A stretch of DNA of 64,000 nucleotides from Berberis thunbergii (lineage: Eukaryota; Streptophyta; Magnoliopsida; Ranunculales; Berberidaceae). A program made the position numbers and the translations under genes. The stretch is taken from assembly GCA_003290165.1 (NCBI GenBank), contig QNQO01000598.1, positions 186,001 through 250,000 on the forward strand. Reading direction: 5' to 3'. The notes under the pieces were generated by a model. It was not told the origin of the DNA. It saw only the letters and a list, made by a program, of their open reading frames with translations, and made no database searches. This document shows, piece by piece, positions 13,921 to 26,718 of this stretch; the stretch's first letter is position 1; the number at the start of each line of letters is the position of its first letter.

Positions 13921-14546
13921 GTCCGTGAGGGACAGATTGGAGCAAGAGTTGGATCTAACTCACCGTGATCTGAGGGTTGCGTAGGAAGATGTGGCAGAGG
14001 CGCATTTTGAATTGCGGTCTCTCGCTAAGGAGAACGCCTTAAAGAAGGCTGATTGGGCTGTTCAGAGATAGCAGTTGGAGTCTGATGTGGAGTTCAATGC
14101 TCGGGTGGCGAGGAAGGTTGGGGACCAACTTAAATTTGAGCAACATGAGCTCGGTGATGTAAAAATCAGTCTGACTACGAAGCAATCTCAGGTCGATGCA
14201 CTGACAGGCAAACTAGAGTTGTTGGAGCGTGAATGGAGGGGGGAAGAGTTTTTCCATGAACAAGGCAAGTGTGAATTATGCTGGGTTATACATAGTAGAT
14301 TGGAGTTGCTGGCGTTGATAAAGGAGGAGCATCCGGAATGGGACCTCGATCACAATAAGATCGGACCTCGATCACTATAAGAAGTTGTCGTATGCAGACT
14401 TATTAGTGATTTCTGCGTCATCAGATGAAGAGTGTGATTTGGATCACGATTCTCAAATTGCAGCGTGTACGGACGCAATAATTCTTGCTCCATCATTCGT
14501 TAAGATTAGTTATTTTGTTTATGTACCTTCTTCTGATGAGGAATAG

Positions 14547-17279
14547 ACTTTGTACACTTGTACCCTTTTTGCTGCAACTGATAATGAAAACAAATTTATC
14601 TTGAGTGTGTTTTGTACCCGTATTATGGTCGGTTTCCCCATAGCGCGTGTTCCGTTTTGCCTTGTAATTTTACTTTGGCATAGGCTTGTCAGTTTGATAG
14701 AAATTCGAGTGGTCTTTCTGTTGTTGAGAGTTTTGACCATTTCTGTTGCGAGTGATTCAGAGTCATTATTGGTTAGTTACATCCAATAGTGGGCGTTCCA
14801 CGGATGGTTAGAAACGGGCTATGCTACCCAGTTGTAGCCCATCCTTAAGATAAGCCATTGGGGGCTTGTTAAGCCTACTTGACTGTTGGTCGCAGTTGCT
14901 GGCATGAGTGAACTGTGATAGTCGAGCACATGCGTTGTCTTTGAACTAGAGCTAGAACACTTGTCTCGAGTCGGGTTTGGCAAGCTCGGGCTAGTATGCC
15001 ATGTAGCACTCCTTTGCATGTTGGCGGGACAATTTATGGGTCAGTATGAGTGACTTTGCTGATAATAGAATGTCAGCCCATGTGAGCGTGAAAACTCTAC
15101 CTGAGTTGTGGTTTATCTCTGCGACCGCTGTTTCGAAAGAGAGCGGTGGTTGCGTGGCGAGCCGTCTAGGGCTCCCACCTTCTAAACCGTCTATGTCCGA
15201 GCAAAGTGGACTATAGTTTTGGGGAGCGAGGATTCGGAGATCATGGTCCGTTGAAGAGCGATGATCCCGTGTCGAGCCGTCGACATCAGTTCAGGGCTGA
15301 CTAGGCTCTTACCTTTCAAACCATCTACACCCACACGTAGCGGGCTAACAAGTTAGAGATGAGAGGATTTGGCGACCATGGTCTATTGAAGATTAGTGGT
15401 CCCGTGGCAAGCCATCGAAATTAGCTTCGGACTAACTAGGCTCCCACCTTCCAAATTATCTACAATCGTGCGCATCGAGCTACAAATTTAGGGGTATTCA
15501 GCGACCATGGTCTGTAGAAGAGCAGTGGTCCCATGGAAAGCCGTTGGAGATAGTTCGGGACTGACTAGGCTCCCACCTTCCAAGCCATCTACACCCGCAC
15601 AGTGAAGGCTACAGGTCTGGGCTTTGATCAAACGTTGTCGTAACCAGTCGTCACATACTAGGCTAACCCAATCAAGTTTGGCGATCGTTGTCCGCGAAGG
15701 GGGACACAGTCCCTAGCGAGTTGTAATCACCAGGCATGATAGGGATGATTAGACTCCCACTTCCTAAACCATCGACATTTGCCAAGGCTGACTAAGCTTT
15801 CCTGGCTAGGTAGGGGCTCTGCTATCTGTGGGCGACGAGCCTATATTCGTGAGCGTAATGCATTGTTTAGATGAGTTATGAAGAGACGGGAATACCTTGA
15901 ATCAGCTGGTGATATGCAGTTGTGATCCGTGTGTCAGGAATGATTAGGGTTTCTAATGCTCATGTTAGGCACGTGGTAGAAATTGTTTGAATAGTGGGTC
16001 AAGCCCATGATCCCGTAGAGTGGGAGCTAGGTTTTATTTTATGAAATACGCTAAGTGTACAACATATAATGCATGGTAACACGCATACAACATAGATCGT
16101 GAGACGGTTGAGTATCAACCCCCAATTAATGGGTTGTGTGCAGCCTCGTTGATTGGACGAACATGGTCTTGTGCAGTTTCCTTGGGAACCATTGTCTCAT
16201 TGTTTCCCATACAGTATTCAATACCGACAATTAATGCTGAAGTGCTCGTTTAGTGAACCATCATGTCTATATAATGACGTTTCTTCATCGTTGTAGGCAT
16301 CAGAGCGTACCGTCTATGATGTTCCTATTTGAAGAATATGTTTTCAGTTTTTTAAAGGCTGAAAGGAGATCTCCATCGCTGGAGTCTTTGAATGTTTTGA
16401 CATTTTCACCCATCAGTCGTGTTGAGACTTGTTGTTACCCATGTTCACCTGCTCTGGGTGAGCACCCAATTGGTTTGCTGAGGTCTCGTAATTTCTTTTC
16501 ATGTTGTGAAGAAGTACGAACTCCCTCCCAATGGATGAGTCTATCGTTTATGCGCTGGTGCCATGCCGCTGCTCTGGAGCGCTTAATTTCAGAGATAACA
16601 CCAGCAGCCAGATCTGGAGCGATCGCCTCCATCACTTCTCGATTAACCCCGTTGTCTCGCTTTGTGCTGGAATTCGAGATCTCGGGTCAGGTTGGAGGTG
16701 GACTTGATCTGCTGGATTGGGCCATTGACTTTTGGATGTCTCTATCATCCCTTCAATGGGAGGGTGCACTCAATTTGTTTCAACTTGATACTTGTCTCAA
16801 GTTCGTATGCTCAACCAGATTGAGCATGTGAGTTGGTCGTAGCTAGTCGTAGCTTTGGTTGATGTTTTGCAGGGGCCTCGATTGCCAATTTTGTACCACC
16901 TTAGACCATATTTGAGGGTTGCGTCTGCAGGGCCTTGAACTGGACGTGTTATTTCATCTTGCTCTTGCTCATGTCTGTCTTTCATCTAGCTGTTGCTCGC
17001 AAATAACGTTCATCAGAGAGTTCGCGGAGCCTACTTTGGGTACCTTAGCAGTCTTTCGGAGTCTGAGTGTTTAAGCGAGTCTTTATTTTATGTCGTATCG
17101 AATTCAGATGCTCGTAGTATATAGTCTTTTGTATCCGCCTCAGGGCACTCGTTATTAAATCTTTCCAGTAATCAATAGAGTATGTTTGCGTATTTTTTTT
17201 TTATTTCTTAAATGATTGCAATCTCATAAGCTTCTAAGAACTAAAACTCTGCAATGACTATGGGAAGGAAAAAAAACAA
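14547..17279 (-). other. Hypervariable untranslated part of the Tat-like element
   Basis: It lies between gag-protease and the antisense ORF, where pol would be expected in a complete element, and holds the tandem repeats at 15119-15790. I found no YxDD, integrase or RNase H motif in any frame. The 192-residue open frame at 16253-16831 has no recognisable features. Confidence 0.55.
15119..15790 (-). repeat. Tandem repeat, about 133-bp unit, five copies
   Basis: The phrase GGCTCCCACCTTCnAAnCC recurs at about 15170, 15304, 15439, 15568 and (diverged) 15751, giving spacings of 134, 135, 129 and 183 bp. Each unit also carries GCGACCATGGTC or a close variant followed by an AGAGCnGTGGTCCC block. 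Known: the 3' untranslated region of Tat elements often contains such arrays, which can seed satellite DNA. Confidence 0.75.
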
Positions 17280-20200
17280 CTAAAATAGACTAACTGTTGG
17301 CGGAGAAGTCAATCCATCCTTGAAGTGAATTCGCATGGCCCTTGCTAGATCGTTGATACTTTCAGCGAACTGCCGAGCTTCAAGGATGTCTCTTAGGTTA
17401 CTAAAGAGTAAACCTTGTGTGGGAGTTAATTTTCGCGCCGATGGATTGTCGGGGGGTATTACTCCCATCTGCATTGACCTCTCCGTTCTACTGGGTTGAG
17501 AGCGGATTGCTCCTGTACCGTTTGAACCTCTCCCATTTTTGAAATGAGCCACTGCTGTTGGGATCTCGTGCGAGTATAGTAATGCATCCATAGTCACTGG
17601 GTCTGGCTCTAGTTCAAATTGCACTGTGGGATCCAGTTGGATCTGGGAACATTTTTTTGCTTTAGTGCAACATAATGGCAGCCTCGTGCCGTAGGATGGT
17701 CCCAACGTATCGTTCCTTCTGAGTGGTTAACAGTGTACTTAACGCACTGGTGAAGGGTAAAGACTACTGCTTCCATCTGGTAGAAGCATGGTCTTCCCAA
17801 GATAAGGTTGTAGGTAGATGGCGCGTCTAATACCATGAAGTTCAGGAACAAGACCTTTCTCAGTTGTGGCTCTCATGCCACCACAGCTAACCTGTGGTCA
17901 TTGCGCTTTCGTTTGCTCATTTCTTCATCTACTTATCTTTTTCCCTCCTTCATGTCCTTAGGAACGGGGGTCTTCTTCTCAACTTCTGTTTCCCTCTTCG
18001 CCGTTCTCATCTCTTCTAAGGTGATGTACCTCTGGGTGCTCTAAAAAAGTTTCATCATATCCAAAGGGGGTTCCAAGGTGAGACAGTCATAAAGTTTTCC
18101 CTCCTTCAAGGCCTGCGGTAAAAGCCGTCACGACTGTGTCATTGCTGCAGCCATCAATGAGTGCAGCTCATCGTTGAAGCGCGTGACAACTTTTATATCT
18201 ATCAAAAGTTGCTTAAACTGATTATCCAGGTTCAAATTTTCTCCTAGCGCAAAATGCATGCATAAAATTCATGTTTGATCGATTATGAATTTGAAAATTT
18301 CACAATTTATCATTAGTCTTTGTTGTAATTACATATATAGTTAATAATTTTTGTACAATATTTTTTTTCATAATTACACAATATTTTTTCATAATTTCAC
18401 AATATTTTTTTCAGTACATCATAATGGCAGCTTCGTGTCGTAGGTTGGTCCCCACGTATCGTTTCTTCAAAGTGGTTAACAGTGTACTTAATGCACTGGT
18501 GAAGGGTGGAGACTACTACTTCCATCTGGTGGAGCCATGGTCTTCCCAAGATAAGGTTATAGGTAGACGGCACGTCTACTACCATGAAGTCCATAAACAG
18601 AAGCTTTATGAGTTGTGGTTCTCCTGCCACAACTGCTAATCGTGTCTTCCCAATTGGGAAGCATTTTCTCCGCTGAATCCGATCAGTGGGTAGTCTGAGG
18701 ACGTCAAGTTCTCCTCCTCGAGGTCCATACCACATAACACATTGTAAAATATGACGTTGAGCGAGCTTATCGTATCTACCAGAGCTCTTTTTACCTCCCA
18801 CCTTGCAATGGAGGCCGATATGACAAGACTCGTTCAAGGTCATTGTTTGTAAAGGTTAAGGTGGGAATGGGGCTTTGCACCCTCGAGTAGTAAGCACGCC
18901 TGTCCTCATCTGTGTGTTGTGCCCGCATCTCTAGCAAAGTCAGCTTGCGAGACCTGCTCGATTAGTCTTCATCTGGTCTGACTTCATGAATGACATAGAT
19001 TATGCCAAGAGTCTCCTTCTCTATTTCCTTGACCGACTCCCCCCGATCCATGGGTTTTTTCGGTCGCTTCTCGAAGCCCAAAAATTTTTTTAGCTTGCCT
19101 CTGCGGATCCAGCACTCAATCCAGTACCTTAGACTCTTGCAATCATTGGTGTTGTAACCATCCTCCTTGTGGTATGAGCAATACTTGCTTTTGTCACGCT
19201 TGGAAGGGTCTCCGTGTTGCTTCGAAAACCAGTTCAGATATTCTCAGTTTTTCATGGAATTTAAGACGTCTGATAGGCTAGAATTGAAGGGGGTCACGGC
19301 TCTGGATCCAACGTAGTTGGATGCTTTCTCTAGCCTGGCCTGGCTAGTGTCTGACATGTTGTCATTGCGCTTTCGCTTGCTCCTTTCTTCATCCTCACAC
19401 CTCCTTCCCTCCCTTCTGTCTTTAGGAGCGGATGGCATCTTATCACCTTCTGTTTTCCTCTTTACAGTTCACAACTCTTCTAAGGTGATGTACCTCTGGA
19501 CGCTCTTGAGGAGCTCCAGCATATCCAAAGGGGGTTCCAAGGTGAGGCATCCATAAAGCTTTATCTCCTTTAGGGCTGCAGTGAAAGTCGTGACGGCTGT
19601 GTCATCGTTACAACTTTCAATGAGTGCCAGCTCATCATGGAAGCGTGTGACATACTCTCTGAATGTCTCATTGGACCTCTGCTTAAGAAAGAGTATGTAG
19701 TGTGGGCCTTTCCAAAGGCACTGGCTTCCGACAAACTATGTCAGAAACTCTTTCGCCAGCGTATTGAATGAGTCAATTGACTTTGGAAATAGGCTGTGGA
19801 ACCATGTCAGTGCTAACTTATTTAGGTTGGTAGAGAAAATTTTACACGTCACCAACTCAGATCCTTCCTTAAATGCCATTACATGTTGGTAATGGCATAG
19901 GTGGTCGAATGGGTCGGTGGTCCCGACGTAGAAGTCAAGCTTTCGAGGCATGAACTTCTTTGGAAAGGCTTCGTTCATGATACGATCCATGAATGATGGA
20001 ACAAAGAGGCGGTAGAGGGTCGTGCGCCCCTTTGCGGAGGGGGTTCTAAGAACTAGCAGAGGCTTGACTATTAGACGTGCTCAACCACCTCTAATCCAAT
20101 GAGAATTAGCAAAGGCTTGACTATCCTATGCTTGCTCTCTGTCGCCTTCCAAAGATGGAGGCTTGTGTTGTTCTTGATCTTCATTAGCGGGTGGAGGGTT

Positions 20201-20385
20201 CTGTTGTACGAGAGCCTCTACCACTTTGGCAATTTGTTGTATTTGAGACGAAGCAAATCTATCCTAGGTCCATCGTTGCTAATGCTGGCGTGGGGGTGTG
20301 ACTATGTTTCCTGTGCGTCACCAGAACTCTGAGAGCGACGGTACCGTGCCAGTCTAAGCGTTCGACGTGCCCCGTTGTTCTCCAT
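17280..20385 (-). pseudogene. Gag-protease of the Tat-like element, decayed and partly duplicated
   Basis: Read from 20385 downward it starts MENNGARRTLRLARYRRSQ and soon meets a stop. The gag core follows at 19990-19736 (KLDFYVGTTDPFDHLCHYQ and ALTWFHSLFPKSIDSFNTLA, typical of the Retrotrans_gag domain) and continues to FREYVTRFHDEL. Next come a basic linker, a zinc-knuckle-like CSYHKEDGYNTNDCK near 19180, and the protease end DVPSTYNLILGRPWLHQM near 18560. Known: gag forms the particle and the protease matures it. A second, deletion-bearing gag-linker-protease block lies at 17609-18240. Several stops and frameshifts make the copy inactive. Part of the protease active site is not readable. 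Confidence 0.75.
17609..18240 (-). repeat. Second, internally deleted copy of the gag-protease block
   Basis: 17940-18200 repeats 19420-19680 (GTGATGTACCTCTGG and CAAAGGGGGTTCCAAGGTGA in both), and 17640-17870 repeats 18420-18640 (ATGGTCTTCCCAAGATAAGG in both). In this copy the gag linker is joined directly to the protease near 17885, losing about 0.7 kb. An AT-rich spacer (18240-18415) with repeated CACAATATTTTTT separates the copies. Confidence 0.7.
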
Positions 20386-20466
20386 TGTTGCGTGATCTAG
20401 TGGTCACCATCTATTTGTATTTTGAAGAGAGATGATACTAGTGAAAGGTTAGGAACTTTGTCGTCC

Positions 20467-20484
20467 CTACGGACTGCGCCAAAC
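20467..20484 (-). other. Primer binding site of the Tat-like element
   Basis: On the - strand the bases directly inside the 5' LTR read GTTTGGCGCAGTCCGTAG. TGGCGC at this position is the usual start of a plant Ty3/gypsy primer site. The tRNA cannot be named with confidence. Confidence 0.55.
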
Positions 20485-21088
20485 TGATGCAGTTGTTTTT
20501 CGCTCACTGCTTTGACCTTGACCTGCAAACCTACTGACCTTCACAAGGAACACACGCGAGCTACGAACTACTATAGTGTACCTTAGCTTACCAACCTCAT
20601 GTCTTATTTATAGTGCAGGAGTCCTGATTCGACCAGGTCATCGATGGCATAGTTTAGGGAAGAAGATCTTCGTGGAGATCCTTCACTAATTAGGAGTCGT
20701 GCTGTGGAGGGAAGTTTATCTATTAGTCATGTGCTCCTAGATAAGCGGGAAATAGTTCTCGTTCCGAGACCAATCTATAGGTAGAAGTCTCAATATGTGA
20801 TACATACTCTAGAATCTGATTCCTAGTTGGAAGCAAATAGCTGCTATAATTGCCCGTCCGAAGTTTATCCTCAAGATACTTGCCTTAGTAGGGCTTATGG
20901 GTATTAGGATAGTTGTGAGACATGTGGGTTTAGCAGGTTGTGAGAATTCGAGTATGTCTAGTGGACTGCATTGGAAAGGCTTAGAATCGCTTGGGCAGGA
21001 TCAGTGTTGGGCTGAAGCGAGGGCCCGTTATTCCTTGAGATCGTCATAAAAGTGTATGGTGTAGAGTTGGGACCGTTTTGATATATCA
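20485..21088 (-). repeat. 5' LTR of the Tat-like element
   Basis: Partner of 1737-2411: TGATGCAG at one edge, ATATATCA at the other, and the same order of blocks between. Since gag is read on the - strand, this is the 5' LTR. Confidence 0.8.
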
Positions 21089-22762
21089 CCAAGAATCAAT
21101 ACACAACTTAAATGATCGAATCAATGAAGTGTAATACTAAGGTTTTGGATTCTGCAATGAAATAAACTCCATCATTAAACCATTTGCTAAATTTTCTTCA
21201 CCAAACAAAAATATTACTCAAAATCGATGAGAACTCAACCCACGATTTCGAAAGATTTACAATGAAATATTTGTATTTACTTTACACAAGATAGTTCAAT
21301 CTAATTCACTTGCAAAATTATTCAATTGATATAAGCATAACTTGTCAAAGTGTTTAGCTAATAACAAGTTATCAAATAACATCAAACATGTAATTCATAA
21401 CAAACGCTACAATATAAATCAATGTACTTCTTGAAATGAAAAACGTAAACGTAGATTTCATACAAGAAACTTCATTAATTTAAGCTGACAGGGAACAGAA
21501 TGAACAAAACTGAAGTCCATAACAATGAAATTCTAGCAACAATTTATTAAATAGAATTCATAACAATGGATTTCTCCTCAACCTTAGTTGGAGGGTTTAG
21601 CCAATATTAAATTCATATTCATCTCTTCCAAAATGTATAAAGACTTACAGATCATGGAAAAAAGGTTGGAATCTATCTTCTTTCCTCCTCTCTGTAACAC
21701 ATGAACACAGCAAGCAACAGCTGCACCTTCACGCCCCCTGCAGTTGCCCTGTTACAGCCCTTGAAAAACCCCTGGAACAACCCTTCAATACCCCTGCAAG
21801 CCCTCAAAACCACTCAAAATAGCCCCTTAACACATCCTTTCCTTCTTCGAAGCAACCCTTTTCACACCCTCAAACAACCCTCAAACCCTGAAACAACCCT
21901 CAATAAACCCTAAATAAAACCCCTTTTTTCTCTATTCAATTTGTGAGGACTTCTTGATAAAATCACATGAGAGGTTGGGAGTGGATGTATTTGGTCATAA
22001 TTGTGGGAAAATAAGGAAGAATTAAAAGGTTGGAGTCTTGGTGTTATGAGGTGGGTTAGAGGGATAGGGGGGAGGAAGTTTGGTTTAAGTGAAAAATATG
22101 AGCTAGGGCTTTGCTTGGTTTTTCAGTTTTACTTGATCTCTACACTCTTCAATGCTCGATATCCATGTTAATTCTGATAATGGATGCTCCATATGTCCTA
22201 CAAAAAAAATAATAAATAAAGATTTACATGTACATTGTGATAACCTTGAATCAATAAATAATATGTACATTGTGATAACCTTGAGAAAATGCATTATATA
22301 AAAATATTAAATTGGACGCAAAAGGATGTTAAAGTGTTTATTAAGTTATATGAAAATATGTGTATTTAAGCACTTATCATCTCTCAGTTACTTCTCTCAT
22401 CTAATGGCCCCTCCATCTGTTCTTGATTATCACTTCCTATTGAAATATCTCAAATTGAAAATTGAAAATTGAAACAATAAGTGATGCCACATTCTCACTA
22501 TGCTTTTTTGGTTAATTCTACAATGACCTTTCCATTTTCTACTCTTAAGTTTTTTTTTACAGAATTCTCATTACCAATCTGAAATACCCATCTGTGGTTT
22601 TGGAACTTTAATTTCTCATTAGCATGTTTTGAGTTTTGGGGGGGTTAGTCATTTGCTGTTGGGTTTCAAGATTTTTTTTTTTTTTCTGGTCTGTGTATAA
22701 ATGAAGCATGACGAACAACATCTTGTTTACATGTGTCACAACTTCTAAAATTTGACAAAATC
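21089..22762. other. Intergenic stretch without a recognised gene
   Basis: AT-rich. 21701-21913 is open with a Pro/Asn/Leu-rich translation made of repeated CCCT/CAACCC units, which looks like low complexity. A short direct repeat GTACATTGTGATAACCTTGA occurs at about 22231 and 22265. Nothing else is identified. Confidence 0.5.
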
Positions 22763-24750
22763 CAAATTCATCCTCCAAAAGGGGCTTAGACAAGGTGACC
22801 CCTTATCCCATTTCCTATTCATCTTGTGTTAGAAACCCTCTCCATATTGAACTATACTTTGATTTCTAGATATAGCCCTAAACCTCGGAAAAACGTCATT
22901 GGACCAATGCAAAAACATTAAGGATGTTCTCAGTTATTATTTCAATGCCTCTGGACAACTAGTAAATTTTGCCAAATTTTCCCTCTATTGCAGTGTTAAT
23001 TATCACCATAGACACAACAAAAATCTTTAAAAGGCTTTTACGAGTGAAATTCATGAATCCCAAAGATTAGTTTCTAGGTATTCCTCTCCTGGCCGCTAGA
23101 AGTAAAGCCAAGGCTTTCCACTATATCTTGGAGAAATGTAAACTAGATTAGTAAGGTGGAAAGCCAACCTCCCTTCCCAAGCTAGTAGAACTATCCTTAT
23201 CAAATATGTTGTTTTTTCCATCCCCATTTATATCATGCAATCTTTTCTCTTTCCTAAACCCTTTGTGAACAAATGGACCAAATCATCAGAAACTTTTGGT
23301 GGAAAGGTAAAGAGGACTCTATAACATGTTTATGAATTGCTTAGGATAAACTAGTTAGGGACAAAAACAAGGGTGGCCGTGAAATTCCTTTATGTTTGAA
23401 AGGAATAGTCTTTTTTTTCCAAATTATTTTAGAGGCTTAAACATGACCCCACTTCCCTATGGAGTAGATTTATGAGCTCTATCTACGTTAAAGGACAATC
23501 AGTTCTCCTAGCTGATTTCAAGAAACTAGGTATCTTATACACCTGGAGATCCTTAGGAAAAATAATGGATGAGTTCAATAATGGAACCACTTGGGTTATT
23601 GCTTATGGTAGACATTGTGACCATTGGTGTGATAAATGGGTTGACCAATACTATCCCCTTAGAAACCATGCTTCCGATTTTGTTAGAATGTTGGTGGATG
23701 ATATTGAAGATCTAATGCTAATGGGGAATAAAAGAGTGTGGAATAAAGAAATCATATTGGAAGTCTTCTCTCAACCTGTAGCTCAACCTATCCTCCATGT
23801 CCCTATGAAATAAGGTCAAGCTCAAGATACTCTGATATGGAGAAGTAGCCATAACAAATTTCACTACTAGAACAACATACAAATTTTACCTTAGCAAAGC
23901 TATCCATCCTCCCACTTCTTCCTCCCTCAATCCTAATAAACAAATTATCTATAAACTGTGGACACCACCTCCCCCCATAGGGTGCCCTTTTCTTCTGTGA
24001 AAATGCTAATATAACTATTTGCCTACCAAGGAATTTTTTTAGCATCATATGAATATTCCCACTTAGTGTCCCTTTTGCGAGATTGATGTTGAAACTATTG
24101 AGCATGTCCTGTTCCATTGTCCTCTTGTTATTCAAGTCTGGTTGAACTCTCCCATTCCTATTAGATAGTTGTGAGTTCCTTTATATAATGTTGCTTTTAT
24201 TTTTTATTACATTTGGAAGATGGATAAAGCTATTGTGAATCAGGAACGTTCTAAAATGGGTGCAATATTAGATTCTATATGCAAATCGGGAATGCTCTTT
24301 ATTTTGAGCAGGTGCAACCTAATGTTTATCATATCAGCAGGAAATCTTAGAAACTATGGACAGGTTGGGAAAAATCTTTTGCAGTACTACCACAATTACA
24401 ACACGAAATTACTCAAGAGGTTGTGCAACAATTTCAAAAAAAACACAAAAAATGCGTAGAACACTTTCCAGTATGGCCATCTTGGTATTTACTGATGTAG
24501 GTTTTATTATGGATGTTCATGCAGGGACCTATGTACTAGTGGCCATGACTATTAATGGAAAGTGTTTTTGAAGCTGGAGGAGAAGTCCACACAGCCATAC
24601 AGACCAGTTTTGAAGCCAAATTCAGAGCAACAATGGCAACAATACATAAGAGTGAGCAACATGGTTGGGCAGATGTTTATTTTTTTTATAGATTGCTTGG
24701 GTGTGGTAAGAGGGTTTCAAGGATGGAGTGATAACCTCGACCAGTCATAG
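22763..24750 (+). pseudogene. L1-type LINE remnant (RT end, zinc motif, RNase H-like end)
   Basis: The trace starts with GLRQGDPLSHFLFIL near 22780, a reverse transcriptase motif of plant L1 LINEs, and continues with [10 protein letters not shown] near 23300. The open stretch 23472-23813 belongs to the region after RT (WGDGxNTxFW-like YGRHCDHWCDKWVDQYYPL). Then follows CPFCEIDVETIEHVLFHCP near 24069-24125, the zf-RVT zinc motif, and finally an RNase H-like part near 24570-24720 with FEAKFRATMATIHK. Stops and frameshifts are frequent and the 5' half (endonuclease and early RT) is missing, as expected for 5' truncation on insertion. Confidence 0.75.
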
Positions 24751-24792
24751 TTTTTGTTTATCTCATAGTTTGAAGATATTATTAGTAGTAAT

Positions 24793-26205
24793 TAGGGGTG
24801 GACATTTCAGACCAAAAAATGGGACCGGCCCGCGATCCGAACCGATTTTTTTTATTTGATAACCGGTCCCAAAGCCCGGTCCGGCCCGATATTTTTGGTC
24901 TAATTGTCGGTCCCCATTCCTAGAACCCGACGATTACCCGGCCCGGCTCGAGATCATTTTTTTAATATAAATATAATGCCTTCCTCTTCACAAATCGCTC
25001 TCCTCTCCACGCAGTCATGGCAACACAATAGTTTTGAGTTTTGAGACTTGTAAAAGTGCAAGACAGATACCCATTCACACCCAAATCATCTCTTCTCATC
25101 AATTGTTTGTACTTTATTCTAAAATTGTATGAATCTCCAAATTATCTCTTCTTTGATTCTCTTTACTGTTGGGTTTCATTGGAGAGATTGCTTCAAATCA
25201 TAGTTTATTGGAGATTTCTAGCATTAATAAGCCTCGGAAGTCTTGGAATGATTATTGTGCAATGGGTATGGGGATTCATATCATAGTTTATTGGAGTTTG
25301 CTTCAAATCATAGTTTATTAGAGTTTGCTTTAATTAAACAAATAAGGAGCCTCCATATACTAGTTTATTGCTTCATCAACCTTCCAATATTTTAACAATT
25401 TTAAATTTTGTATTGATGACTGTGTGAACTGTGAAATGTGAACAAAGGCATGTTGCAAAGTTTCATTTACACAAATGAGAAGCCCCCATATATTATTGTG
25501 ATTTTGCATGTTATGGCACAGTAAGCTATTTTTAGGCCACACACAATGTAATTCACTGTGATTTTGCAGGCTAAGACACAGTAGGCTCCAAAAGTTATTC
25601 GTTGTTATTTTGCAGGTCATTGATTTGTGAACAAATGATAAATTGCAGCAAAGCAAATGCAATGAAAGAAAAGAATGTGTCTCTAGTTTAATTAGCCATC
25701 TAACAAACAAAAGAGGGGGCTGAATTTTTTGAAGCCAGTTTTCTTGATTCCTTGGTGGTATTGCAAAGTTCTAGTTCGTGTTGTAAAGTTCTAGCTTATT
25801 AAGAATGTGTCCTTCTTGATTGTTTGGTGGTGTTGTAAACATTTTCTATTATCTGTTCTTTTCTTTTTACTATGATAACATCTCCAATTCTAGCAGGACT
25901 AAATGGGATACAAAAACTTGCTTAAAAATAATTGTGCTAGAAAACATTGGGCAGGAGAAAATTGGGTTGAAAAATTATCTTAAAACAATTGGGCTAGAAA
26001 ACCATTGAGCTTAAAAAAATGGGCTTGAGAAAATTGGGCTGAAAAATTAGTTGGACTGAGACCGATTTGGCTCAGCCCTAAAAATCGGTCAACCAAACCC
26101 TCAGTTAACCAGCTAACTCGGTCCTTAAACTTTCAGACTTTCAAATGTCGGGCCAATCCTTAGTTTAGGCTACACGGGCCGATTAACCGGACCTGCCCAA
26201 CCCTA
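24793..26205. mobile_element. Non-autonomous hAT-like element
   Basis: It starts TAGGGGTGGACA and ends TGCCCAACCCTA, inverted repeats of hAT type. The flanks GTAGTAAT (24785-24792) and GTAGTAGC (26206-26213) agree at the first 6 of 8 positions, a slightly decayed 8-bp duplication. Both subterminal regions are rich in CCGGTCC / CGGGCC-like words. The inside has no transposase and carries short repeats, including TCATAGTTTATTGGAG (25200-25320) and variants of AAAATTGGGCTAG (25925-26050). Confidence 0.7.
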
Positions 26206-26718
26206 GTAGTAGCTATCAATTTTTTTTTTAATGTTCCTACACTTCATCATTGGGACGGTCATAATATTGGCACGGTGTGTGAAAGACAATCTTGCTAGTT
26301 TTGATTAATATAGTAAAATAATAATAATAATTTAGATATGGCTTCTAAACCTTGCCATGTCACAATATAAAATCAACAATTTTGACTATTTTTTTGTCAG
26401 GTTTTGAGTTTTTTACACTTCAACCCCTTCTATAAATAATGTTTGTGGAGGTGATTTAAAGATAATAGGTAAAAGTGTAAAAAAAAAAAAAACCCAAAAC
26501 TATCTAAAAATGGTCGTGTTTCCGTCTGCCCAGGCTATTTTCAGCTTTAAACTAAACTTTTTTTTTTTTTTTTTGTGTTCCTCCTCTCCTCTCCCCCTCA
26601 CTCTGTGATTTCTTCTCCTGGAGAGAACAGAGCAGCAGCTCTCTCTGATGTTGTTGTTCCATCAATCGTTTCTTCCAGTTGCGAAGCTTCGTTTTGTTAT
26701 TCCTCGTTAAGTTGAGTG
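26206..26718 (+). promoter_or_regulatory. Upstream and 5' leader region of CSN4
   Basis: AT-rich sequence leads into a long T tract (26560-26574) and a pyrimidine-rich leader (TCCTCTCCTCTCCCC near 26581), common in plant housekeeping genes. The hAT-like element ends 513 bp before the ATG, so it now forms the distal promoter. No TATA box can be placed confidently. Confidence 0.45.

Noticed and set aside
16253..16831. Open frame of 192 codons on the + strand
   Set aside because: It lies in the hypervariable part of the Tat-like element, with no recognisable motif, no splice or promoter context and no relation to the antisense ORF. Length alone is weak evidence here.
21701..21913. Pro/Asn-rich open frame
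   Set aside because: Low-complexity CCCT/CAACCC sequence without family match or gene context.
26716..26718. GTG as an alternative CSN4 start
   Set aside because: The ATG at 26719 gives the family's usual N-terminus and exactly 397 codons.
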